Assembly (NCBI GenBank): GCA_027023425.1
Contig: JALVVL010000024.1
Coordinates: 1-37,086 of the forward strand
DNA: 37,086 nucleotides
Direction: 5' to 3'
Source of the DNA: Anaerolineales bacterium
GTDB taxonomy: Bacteria; Chloroflexota; Anaerolineae; Anaerolineales; DRMV01
Translations under genes and position numbers: made by a program
Shown here: in pieces, positions 7,031 to 13,720 of the stretch
How positions within the stretch are numbered: the first letter of the stretch is position 1
How the letters are laid out: each line of letters begins with the position of its first letter
Notes under the pieces: generated by a model
Databases searched by the model: none
What the model was told of the DNA's origin: nothing
Seen by the model: only the letters and a program-made list of their open reading frames with translations

Positions 7031-8350
7031 ATGACCGCAAAAGCACGCCAACGACCCCGGCGGGAGGTGCGGCTACCCTTCACCGCCGAGATGCTCCCGC
7101 ACGACGAACCCGAACTGCTGGCCGCCTATCGCCGGGCGGCTTGGGAAACTTACCAGCGCCTGCCCATGCCCCACCGCAAGATGGAAGCCTGGCGGCGCAC
7201 CGACATCCGCGGCCTGCGCGGCGAAAACCTGCGCCTGCCGCGGGAAAACGAATTCCGCAGCCTGCCGCCCGTGCCCGAGGCGCTCACCCAGCCGTTGGTG
7301 GACCGCGAGCACGGCGGTCAAATCCTCCTGCTGCCGGGCGGCCACGAACGCCGGATGCAGGCCGACTTGGCCGCGCAAGGCGTGATTTTCACCGACCTGC
7401 GCACCGCGGCGGCCGAGCATCCCGACCTGCTAAAACAGGTGCTGGGGAAAGTGGTGCCTGCCGAGGACGGCAAGTTTGCCGCGCTCGCGGCCGCATTTTC
7501 GCAAAACGGCGTCTTCGTCTACGTGCCCCGAGGCGTGCAGGTGGAAGCCCCGCTGCACAGCCTTGCCTGGGGGCCGGGCGTGGGCCTGGCGCACATTGAC
7601 CACATCGTCATCTGGCTGGACGAGGGCGCGTCGCTCACCTACGTCCACGAATCGGCCTCGCCCGACGAAGATGGCCAAACCCTGCACGCCGGCTTGGTAG
7701 AAATCCTGCTGGGCAACGCCGCTCACCTGCACTTCGTGGAACTGCAATCGTGGGGTCGCCACGTGTGGAATTTCACCCACGAACGCGCCCACCTGGGCCG
7801 CGATGCTTCCATTGAGTGGATTTTCGGCTCGTTGGGCAGCCGCCTCACCAAGAGTTTCACGCAGGTTCGTCTGGCCGAGGCGGGCAGTTCGGCGCGGGTT
7901 TCCGGCTTCTACTTTGCCGATGGCAAGCAACACCTTGACCACGACACCCGCCAAGATCACCTCGCGCCGCACACCACCAGCGACCTGCTCTACAAAGGCG
8001 CGCTCAAAGATTACAGCAGATCGGTGTGGCGGGGCATGATTTTCGTCTCGCCCGAAGCGCAGAAAACCGACGGCTATCAGGCCAACCGCAACCTGATGCT
8101 CAGCGACACCGCCCGCGCCGACTCCATCCCCGGCTTAGAAATCAAAGCCAACGACGTGCGCTGCACCCACGGTGCGACCATCGGCAAAGTGGACCCCGAG
8201 CAGATGTTCTACCTGCGCAGCCGCGGCATCCCCGCGCCCGACGCCGAGCGCCTGATTGTGGAAGGCTTTTTTGACCCCATCATGCAGCGTATCCCCTTTG
8301 AGGGCGTGCGCGGGCGGTTCAGCCGCGCAATTCACGAAAAGATGGGGTAG
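7031..8350 (+). CDS. sufD: Fe-S cluster assembly protein SufD
   Basis: 439-residue SufD, the SufB paralogue that completes the SufBC2D complex. The N-terminal helical part has RLPMPHRKMEAWRRTDIRGL (the family W-R-x-T-D). The beta-helix core shows FVYVPRGVQVEAPLHSL and VRLAEAGSSARVSGFYFADG. The C-terminus has LLYKGALKDYSRSVWRGMI, ATIGKVDPEQMFYLRSRGIP and a tail RGRFSRAIHEKMG. It starts 10 nt after the sufB stop with GGAG overlapping that stop. The last 33 nt of coding sequence plus 11 bp downstream are duplicated at 10514-10557 on the far side of an RM cassette, with two synonymous differences, so this 3' end may have been supplied by the inserted DNA. No sufS or sufU is in the window. Confidence 0.95.
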   Translation: MTAKARQRPRREVRLPFTAEMLPHDEPELLAAYRRAAWETYQRLPMPHRKMEAWRRTDIRGLRGENLRLPRENEFRSLPPVPEALTQPLVDREHGGQILLLPGGHERRMQADLAAQGVIFTDLRTAAAEHPDLLKQVLGKVVPAEDGKFAALAAAFSQNGVFVYVPRGVQVEAPLHSLAWGPGVGLAHIDHIVIWLDEGASLTYVHESASPDEDGQTLHAGLVEILLGNAAHLHFVELQSWGRHVWNFTHERAHLGRDASIEWIFGSLGSRLTKSFTQVRLAEAGSSARVSGFYFADGKQHLDHDTRQDHLAPHTTSDLLYKGALKDYSRSVWRGMIFVSPEAQKTDGYQANRNLMLSDTARADSIPGLEIKANDVRCTHGATIGKVDPEQMFYLRSRGIPAPDAERLIVEGFFDPIMQRIPFEGVRGRFSRAIHEKMG

Positions 8351-8361
8351 AATGTAAAAAA
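8318..8361 (+). repeat. Direct repeat, left copy (sufD 3' end, putative attachment site)
   Basis: 44 bp from TTCAGCCGCGCAATTCACG through the sufD stop TAG to GAATGTAAAAAA. It matches 10514-10557 at 42 of 44 positions. The two differences are in third codon positions (CGC/CGT and GCA/GCG), so both copies encode FSRAIHEKMG followed by a stop. Confidence 0.9.
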
Positions 8362-8558
8362 TCCGTAGATGCAATTGTCCCTCCCGAGTAAAGAGGGCTC
8401 CAAATCGGGTGGGTTTCACTGGAAAAGCATAGGGGCGGAACTCCGCCCCTGTGGAGCAGTAAGCAGCATTAGTGTCTAAAAGGGGCGCGGGAATCTGTCG
8501 CTGTTCGCGTCAACAACGGCCGATTCCCTCAAGGCTGGATGGTTCAGAGAAGAGCCAC

Positions 8559-9809
8559 ATGACTCTGCAGGCGCGGATTTTCCAGGCCGATAGCCGCCAA
8601 ATGCCGGAACTTCCCGCGGCGAGCGTGGATTTAGTCATCACCTCGCCGCCCTATTGGCATTTGAAGGACTACGGGGTGGCGGGGCAAATCGGCTACGGGC
8701 AGACTTTGCACGAATACCTGCGCTCTCTCTACCACGTTTGGGCGGAAACCTACCGTGTGTTGCGCCCCGGGCGGCGTTTGTGCATCAACATTGGTGACCA
8801 GTTTGCCCGTGCCGTGGTCTATGGGCGTTACAAAGTCATTCCTTTGCACGCCGAGGTGATTGCCCAAGCGGAACAAATCGGCTTTGACTACATGGGCGCG
8901 ATCATCTGGCAAAAGCGCACCACCATGAACACCACCGGCGGCGCGAGCGTGATGGGCTCTTACCCTTATCCCCCTAACGGCATTGTGGAAATTGACTACG
9001 AGTTCATTTTGCTGTTCAAGAAGCCCGGCAAATCCCCCAAGGTGTCGCGAGAAGTGAAAGCCGCTTCGGCGATGACCAAAGAGGAGTGGAAGACGTTTTT
9101 TAGCGGCCATTGGCGGTTTGGTGGCGCGCGGCAGATGGAGCACGAAGCCGTTTTCCCACCCGAATTACCCCGCCGGTTGATCAAAATGTTTTCTTTCAAA
9201 GGCGAAACCGTGCTCGACCCTTTTGCCGGCAGTGGTACAACTTTGGCCGAGGCGCTGAAATTGGGGCGGAATGCTGTGGGCTATGAAATCAATCCTCGTT
9301 TTCACGCGCTGATCAAGCGCAAACTGGGGCCTTTTACCTCCCCCATGTTTGGCGCGGCGGTGACTTTTGAACGCCCTGCACGCCAACCGTTTGCCGCCGA
9401 CGACGCCAACGGCTACCGCCCCGCAATTCAAGATGCCGCCCCGAAGATTGCTCCCGACAAGTTGCGTTTTGGCGAAGACGCCCTTTACCGCGTGAAAGCC
9501 GTTAGCCGCGACGGCCTGTTGGTGGACACCGGCTTGCAGGTGGGCTATCTAGGTATTGAGGTGATGGACTTGGAGGCCTACCGCCGCTATGCCCAACGTT
9601 ATCTGGTGGGCAAGCAGATTTTCTTGAAATTTGATCAGCCGACAAAAACCGTAGACGAGCATTCGGTGCGGGCGTATGTGTACTTGAAAAACAAGATTTT
9701 TGTCAACGCCTATTTGCTGAAAAGCGGCATTGCCCGCCCAAATGCTGAAGAGCACCGTTTGCGGCGCAAGTTTGTCGCTTTGTGGCAGGAGCGTGGTGCG
9801 TATGGCTAA
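8559..9809 (+). CDS. DNA methyltransferase, beta class, probable N4-cytosine, with C-terminal SNase-like domain
   Basis: 416-residue modification enzyme. Catalytic motif IV is TSPPYW near residue 27, and the AdoMet-binding motif I is DPFAGSGTT near residue 221, followed by GRNAVGYEINPRF. The order IV before I marks the beta class, and S-P-P-Y/W favours N4-cytosine. From about residue 305 a separate domain resembles a staphylococcal-nuclease OB fold (VGYLGIEV, YLVGKQIFLKFDQP, VRAYVYLKNKIFVNAYLLKS). The nuclease Arg and Glu positions appear replaced, so it is probably a binding module. ATG 8559 is preceded by AGAGAAGAG. The stop overlaps the endonuclease start by 8 nt. Pairing with an MjaI-like enzyme suggests CTAG methylation (inference). 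Confidence 0.88.
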   Translation: MTLQARIFQADSRQMPELPAASVDLVITSPPYWHLKDYGVAGQIGYGQTLHEYLRSLYHVWAETYRVLRPGRRLCINIGDQFARAVVYGRYKVIPLHAEVIAQAEQIGFDYMGAIIWQKRTTMNTTGGASVMGSYPYPPNGIVEIDYEFILLFKKPGKSPKVSREVKAASAMTKEEWKTFFSGHWRFGGARQMEHEAVFPPELPRRLIKMFSFKGETVLDPFAGSGTTLAEALKLGRNAVGYEINPRFHALIKRKLGPFTSPMFGAAVTFERPARQPFAADDANGYRPAIQDAAPKIAPDKLRFGEDALYRVKAVSRDGLLVDTGLQVGYLGIEVMDLEAYRRYAQRYLVGKQIFLKFDQPTKTVDEHSVRAYVYLKNKIFVNAYLLKSGIARPNAEEHRLRRKFVALWQERGAYG

Positions 9810-10485
9810 AGAGTGGATTTTGAACATGGCGACCAATCGCTGGGGGTTGAACAAGAAGCGAAGCGTAGGGCCGGTTGCCGCTTGGATCCGAGAGGCGGCC
9901 CCTAAGGACGAGCAAGCGTGGGAGCAGGCTTATTACGAACGCCTGGCCAAGATGTTAGCCGAACGAGGCATTCCCCTTTCCCCGCAGGAATATCTCCGCA
10001 GTTTAGGAGAACGACTTTTCGTAAAAGTGACCGAGGTGGTGCGCGCTGAAGTTGAGGAAGTGACCTTAGAGGATTGCCAATCCTATATCCGCAATTTGGT
10101 CATCCACCGCACTTACGATGGCTATCGCCGCGAGATTGAAACCATTTACGGGCAGTTGGAAGAAGCATTAGGCGTTCCCATTAAACCCGCGCCCGATGCT
10201 CTGGACAGGCGCTACAATGTGGATTTTGTGATAGAAGTTGGCGACCGCCTCATTGGCCTGCAAATCAAGCCCATAACTTACGAGCAGATGCCCCAGGCGC
10301 ACCGCTGGCAGTCATGGATGGCAGAGAGTCACCACCGCTTTACCAAAAAATTTGGCGGCAAGGTGTTCGTTGTGTTTTCCGTGCGTGAGGGGCGTAAGAA
10401 ACGGATCGCCAACCCCGAAGTCGTCGCCGAAATTCAGCGAGAAATTGGCCGTTTATCTGTTGACGATAAGCCAGTCCACCCTTAG
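9802..10485 (+). CDS. MjaI-family type II restriction endonuclease
   Basis: 227-residue protein whose N-terminus (EWILNMATNRWGLNKKRSVG, then PVAAWIREAAPK) matches my recollection of the MjaI family, whose founding member cuts CTAG. A PD-(D/E)XK-like core is visible near residues 136-155: NVDFVIEVGDRLIGLQIKP, with Asp, then Gln-x-Lys as a variant of E-x-K. A later FGGKVFVVFSVREGRKKRI fits the core strands. ATG 9802 lies inside the end of the methyltransferase gene (ATGGCTAA overlap) with GGAGCG upstream, so the pair is probably translated together, as in compact type II systems. Specificity is inferred from family membership. Confidence 0.78.
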   Translation: MAKEWILNMATNRWGLNKKRSVGPVAAWIREAAPKDEQAWEQAYYERLAKMLAERGIPLSPQEYLRSLGERLFVKVTEVVRAEVEEVTLEDCQSYIRNLVIHRTYDGYRREIETIYGQLEEALGVPIKPAPDALDRRYNVDFVIEVGDRLIGLQIKPITYEQMPQAHRWQSWMAESHHRFTKKFGGKVFVVFSVREGRKKRIANPEVVAEIQREIGRLSVDDKPVHP

Positions 10486-10513
10486 TCACCGAAAGCGGTG
10501 GATACACAATTGC

Positions 10514-10557
10514 TTCAGCCGTGCGATTCACGAAAAGATGGGGTAGAATGTAAAAAA
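10514..10557 (+). repeat. Direct repeat, right copy (duplicated sufD tail)
   Basis: Second copy of the 44-bp sufD end. Positions 10514-10546 still read FSRAIHEKMG-stop but have no gene body, so this is a gene-end remnant. After it comes the leader and ribosome binding site of the 90-aa gene, which was probably the original neighbour of sufD. Confidence 0.9.
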
Positions 10558-10586
10558 CGCTGTAAATGGCAAACGTAGGAGGTGCT

Positions 10587-10859
10587 ATGGCGGGCAAGGT
10601 TGTTTTTTCCGAAAAACCGCGCGACACCCACTTCTTTGATGTGGGTGACTTGGTTGAGGTTTATTGTGATCACGACAACGAGCAAGGGGAACGGGTGCAA
10701 GGTTGGCTCGCCGGAGTGGTGGTTCAGGCAAACGACAAAATGGTGGCCGTGCAGTTCCAGCAAAATGTTTACCTTACGCACGGCTGGATGGTGCCGGATC
10801 GGGTGCTGTGGTGCCCGCAAAACTCAAAACAAATCCGTCCGGCGCGTAAGCGCAAATAA
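10587..10859 (+). CDS. Small protein of unknown function, SH3/Tudor-like composition
   Basis: 90 residues, not recognised. The middle reads DVGDLVEVYCDHDNEQGERV and GWLAGVVVQANDKMVAVQFQ, a pattern of short beta strands typical of small SH3- or Tudor-like barrels. The tail is basic (RPARKRK), suggesting nucleic-acid contact, but nothing proves that. ATG 10587 is chosen over an in-frame ATG at 10566 because AGGAGG lies 6 nt upstream. It follows the right-hand sufD repeat and ends just before a terminator hairpin, so it may once have been the last gene of the suf transcript. Confidence 0.7.
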   Translation: MAGKVVFSEKPRDTHFFDVGDLVEVYCDHDNEQGERVQGWLAGVVVQANDKMVAVQFQQNVYLTHGWMVPDRVLWCPQNSKQIRPARKRK

Positions 10860-10866
10860 CTACCAT

Positions 10867-10899
10867 GTGCACCGCTTCTATGAGCGGTGCACAGTGTTT
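10867..10899 (+). terminator. Intrinsic terminator after the 90-aa gene
   Basis: Perfect 10-bp stem GTGCACCGCT / AGCGGTGCAC (10867-10876, 10883-10892) with a 6-nt loop, followed by AGTGTTTT. The T-run is short. Confidence 0.65.
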
Positions 10900-10947
10900 T
10901 AAGTGCTGGGTAAGCCCCTTCTGCCCGCCAAAACGCAAGCAGGCGGA

Positions 10948-10956
10948 TGGTATACT
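10948..10956 (+). promoter_or_regulatory. Extended -10 promoter element for iorA
   Basis: TGGTATACT about 42 nt before the iorA start codon. No good -35 hexamer is visible, which fits the extended -10 type. Confidence 0.5.
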
Positions 10957-10997
10957 TTCCCATGTAATCGCACTTCCCGATGAACTCGGAGGTTCTA

Positions 10998-12797
10998 ATG
11001 GAAAAAGCCCTTCTCAGCGGCAACGAAGCCATTGCCCGCGGCGCGTGGGAGGCGGGCGCGGAGGTCGCCGCCGCTTACCCCGGCACGCCCAGCACCGAAA
11101 TTTTGCAGGCCTTCGCCACGTTTGACGACGTTTACGCCGAATGGTCGGCCAATGAGAAGGTGGCGCTGGATGTGGCCGTGGGCGCAGCCTACGCGGGCAA
11201 GCGTGCCCTTGCCGCGATGAAGCACGTTGGCTTGAACGTGGCTTCTGAAGTGCTGTTCTACTCGTCCTACACCGGCATCAACGCCGGTCTGGTCATCGTT
11301 ACCGCCGACGACCCCGGTATGCACTCTTCGCAAAACGAGCAGGACAACCGTAACTACGCCCGTTTTGCCAAAGTGCCCATGCTGGAGCCCAGCGACAGCC
11401 AGGAAGCCAAAGATTTCACCATCCTCGCCTACGAACTCAGCGAGGAATACGATACCCCGGTCCTGATTCGCTCCACCACCCGGGTTTCGCACGCCAAATC
11501 GGTGGTAACGCTGGGCGAGCGCACCGTGCACCCCCAGCGGAAATACGAGCGCAACCCGGCCAAGTATGTGATGATTCCTTCCAACGCCCGCGGACGCCAT
11601 CCGGTCATTGAAGAGCGCATCCGCAAACTGCGGGAATGGGCGGAGACCGCGGAAATCAACCGCATTGCGTGGGGCGACCGCAAGTTGGGCGTCATCAGCG
11701 CGGGCGCGGCCTACAACTATGCCCGCGAGGTCTTCCCCAACGCCTCGTTCCTCAAACTGGGCATGGCCTGGCCCCTGCCCGAGCGCCTGATTCGGGAATT
11801 TGCCGCTGGCGTGGAGCAACTCATCGTGGTGGAAGAACTTGACCCGTTCATTGAAGACTGGGTGCGGCGGCTGGGCATTCAGGTGCGCGGGAAGGACATC
11901 TTCCCCATGGTGGGCGAATTCACGTTGGACGTGGTGCGCGAATCGGCCGAAAAGGCCGGCCTGCTGCCGCCCAGCGGCCGCAAGCCCGCGCCGCCTTTGG
12001 CCGACCTGCCGCCCCGCCCGCCGGTGATGTGCGCAGGCTGCGGGCACCGCGATGTGTTCTGGATTTTGCGCAAACTCAAGGTGGTGGTCAATTCCGACAT
12101 CGGCTGCTATTCGCTGGCCGTGCTGCCGCCGCTGGATACCACCGACACCATCGGCTGCATGGGTGCGAGCATCGGCGTGGCCAGCGGCATGACCATCGCG
12201 GGCCTGGGCAAGTTCCGCGGCCGCCCGCGGCGCAACGTGGCCGTCATCGGCGACAGCACTTTCTTCCACACCGGCCTGCCAGCCCTCGCCAGCGCGGTCT
12301 ACAACCAAACGCCCGTCACCGTCATCGTGCTGGACAACCGCAACACCGGCATGACCGGCCATCAGGGCAACCCCGCCTCGGGCGACACCCTGCAAGGCCG
12401 CCCCGGCAAGCGCATTGACATCGCCGAAGTGGCGCGTGCTATGGGCGTGGAATATGTGGCGACCGTGGAATCGCGCGACTGGCCGGCGCTGGAAAAGGCC
12501 ATCCGCGAGGCGCTGGATTTCCCTGGCCCGGCGGTGGTGGTCAGCCACGACATCTGCGTCTTCCGGGAGCATTACACCCGCGAGCCCTACCGCATCATTG
12601 AGGACGCGTGCAACGGCTGCACCTTGTGCTTCCGCATTGGCTGCCCGGCGATCATGAAGAGCAAGGTGATTGATGTGGAAAGCGGCCGCCCGAAAGCCTA
12701 CATTGACCCCGCGCAATGCGTGGGCTGCGGCCAGTGCTACGACGTTTGCGCCCGGCAGGCCATTGAGCCCGGCGCGCCCATTGAGTTCAACTTGTGA
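10998..12797 (+). CDS. iorA: Indolepyruvate:ferredoxin oxidoreductase, alpha subunit
   Basis: 599-residue thiamine-diphosphate and Fe-S enzyme subunit. It oxidatively decarboxylates aryl pyruvates (from aromatic amino acids) to aryl-acetyl-CoA, reducing ferredoxin in the cytoplasm. The N-terminal pyrimidine-binding domain has AYPGTPSTEILQAFA and YAEWSANEKVALDVA. The TPP-binding domain begins at MCAGCGHRDVFW, with DTIGCMGASIGVASGM and VAVIGDSTFFHTGLPALASA. Two ferredoxin-like clusters close the protein (DACNGCTLCFRIGCPAI and CVGCGQCYDVCARQA). ATG 10998 has GGAGG 5 nt upstream, so it is preferred over ATG 10980. iorB follows almost directly. The pair suggests anaerobic amino-acid metabolism or the reverse, reductive synthesis of aromatic amino acids. 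Confidence 0.96.
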   Translation: MEKALLSGNEAIARGAWEAGAEVAAAYPGTPSTEILQAFATFDDVYAEWSANEKVALDVAVGAAYAGKRALAAMKHVGLNVASEVLFYSSYTGINAGLVIVTADDPGMHSSQNEQDNRNYARFAKVPMLEPSDSQEAKDFTILAYELSEEYDTPVLIRSTTRVSHAKSVVTLGERTVHPQRKYERNPAKYVMIPSNARGRHPVIEERIRKLREWAETAEINRIAWGDRKLGVISAGAAYNYAREVFPNASFLKLGMAWPLPERLIREFAAGVEQLIVVEELDPFIEDWVRRLGIQVRGKDIFPMVGEFTLDVVRESAEKAGLLPPSGRKPAPPLADLPPRPPVMCAGCGHRDVFWILRKLKVVVNSDIGCYSLAVLPPLDTTDTIGCMGASIGVASGMTIAGLGKFRGRPRRNVAVIGDSTFFHTGLPALASAVYNQTPVTVIVLDNRNTGMTGHQGNPASGDTLQGRPGKRIDIAEVARAMGVEYVATVESRDWPALEKAIREALDFPGPAVVVSHDICVFREHYTREPYRIIEDACNGCTLCFRIGCPAIMKSKVIDVESGRPKAYIDPAQCVGCGQCYDVCARQAIEPGAPIEFNL

Positions 12798-12805
12798 GGT
12801 TCCCG

Positions 12806-13405
12806 ATGAGCATGACTAACTTTCTCGTAACCGGCGTTGGCGGCCAGGGCACCTTGCTTGCCGCCGACATCATCGCGCAGGTGGGGCTGGCGCAGGGGCT
12901 GGACGCCAAGAAATCCGAAGTGCACGGCATGGCGCAGCGCGGCGGCGTGGTGGTGAGCCATGTGCGCTGGGGCGAAAAGGTGCACTCGCCGCTGATTGCG
13001 TTGGGCACGGCCGATTTCCTGATCGGGCAAGAGGTGGTGGAAGGGGGGCGCTTCCTGCACTACCTGAAGCCCGGCGGGGTGTTGCTCCTGAGCAGTGAAA
13101 CCCTGCCGCCGCCTTCCCTCACCCTGAGCAAGATGGAATACCCGCCCGCGCAAAAGGTGATTGACGCGGCGCGGCAAATCACCGACCGCATCATCTTCAT
13201 TGCCGCGCCCCAACTCGCCGAAGAACTGGGCAACCGCCGCGTAGCCAACACCATCCTGCTGGGCGCGCTTTCCGCCCAAATGCCCGAAGTCGACCCCAAA
13301 TTTTGGCTTGATGTCATCGTCCGCCGCGTGCCCCAAAAGGTGGTGGAAGTCAACCGCAAAGCCTTTGAACTGGGCCGCAAAATGGGGCAGGAGATCGCGC
13401 CCTGA
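12806..13405 (+). CDS. iorB: Indolepyruvate:ferredoxin oxidoreductase, beta subunit
   Basis: 199-residue gamma-type domain subunit that completes the IorAB enzyme. The start TNFLVTGVGGQGTLLAADII contains the family G-x-G-G-Q-G motif. SEVHGMAQRGGVVVSHVRWG is the conserved segment of 2-oxoacid:acceptor oxidoreductase gamma domains. ATG 12806 is chosen with GAGG 5 nt before it; a GTG at 12794 overlapping the iorA stop is an alternative. The gap to iorA is 8 nt, so co-translation is likely. Confidence 0.94.
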   Translation: MSMTNFLVTGVGGQGTLLAADIIAQVGLAQGLDAKKSEVHGMAQRGGVVVSHVRWGEKVHSPLIALGTADFLIGQEVVEGGRFLHYLKPGGVLLLSSETLPPPSLTLSKMEYPPAQKVIDAARQITDRIIFIAAPQLAEELGNRRVANTILLGALSAQMPEVDPKFWLDVIVRRVPQKVVEVNRKAFELGRKMGQEIAP

Positions 13406-13413
13406 CGGGTGAT

Positions 13414-13447
13414 TGATCCACAGATTCCACAGATTTGCACCGATACG
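13414..13447. repeat. CACAGATT-type repeat fragment
   Basis: Two CACAGATT-type units with a CACCGAT-like end lie between iorB and the next small gene. They match the repeats near 2200-2290 and 31440-31670. The repeat runs right up to the next ATG and replaces any ribosome binding site. Confidence 0.5.
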
Positions 13448-13681
13448 ATGGATGAATTCGTGATTTGCATTGCCAATGAAGGCTATGAAGCCAGCCTGAT
13501 TGTGAGCAAAGTCTATCGCCGGCTTCCCGACCCGGAGGCCGAAGCACATGGCTTGACGCGTGTCTTGGATGAGGACACCTCCTCCACCGGCGGCTACCTC
13601 TACCCGGCCTCTTTTTTCGTGCCGGTAGAATTGCCCGAAAAAGCCCGCCGTGCCTTGGCATCATATCCCCTATCTTCCTAA
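13448..13681 (+). CDS. Small protein of unknown function (77 aa)
   Basis: Reads MDEFVICIANEGYEASLIVS, then KVYRRLPDPEAEAHGLTRVL, then a tail with GGYLYPASFFVPVELP. It resembles a small family I recall only as uncharacterised, with the pattern N-x-G-Y-E-A-S-L, a K-x-Y-x-x-L-P-D and Y-L-Y-P-A-x-x-F. The pattern suggests a compact beta-rich fold. No signal peptide or metal motif is seen. ATG 13448 is preferred because the family-like part starts there; the upstream in-frame extension is repeat sequence and no ribosome binding site is visible. It sits between iorB and accC. Confidence 0.6.
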   Translation: MDEFVICIANEGYEASLIVSKVYRRLPDPEAEAHGLTRVLDEDTSSTGGYLYPASFFVPVELPEKARRALASYPLSS

Positions 13682-13720
13682 CCACCTAACCTCCTAATTT
13701 CCTTCTCCCCCGAGGCTCCC

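Larger units (their letters stand above)
8362..10513 (+). mobile_element. Restriction-modification cassette inserted at the 3' end of sufD
   Basis: About 2.15 kb carrying a methyltransferase and an endonuclease gene, bracketed by 44-bp direct repeats of the sufD 3' end. No integrase or transposase gene is visible inside, so movement would have to be by a recombinase acting in trans, or by homologous or illegitimate recombination. The left 197 bp (8362-8558) are non-coding and include a GC hairpin (8431-8450) without a T-run. Gene borders and repeats are directly seen; the insertion history is inferred. Confidence 0.7.

Noticed and set aside
8431-8450. Transcription terminator after sufD
   Set aside because: The stem AGGGGCGGA/TCCGCCCCT is good, but no T-run follows on plus and the loop is very short.
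8472-8558. Upstream in-frame extension of the methyltransferase
   Set aside because: The extra residues precede the conserved start (QARIFQADSRQMPEL) and have no family resemblance; ATG 8559 has a purine-rich stretch before it.
10540-10549. Promoter -10 box (TAGAAT) in the duplicated sufD tail
   Set aside because: No -35 box at a workable distance, and the same bases are just the sufD stop region in both copies.
10995-12716. Long open frame (573 codons) on the minus strand opposite iorA
   Set aside because: It is the antisense of a well-supported gene in GC-rich DNA, is very rich in His, Gly, Ala and Arg, and shows no family motif or ribosome binding site.
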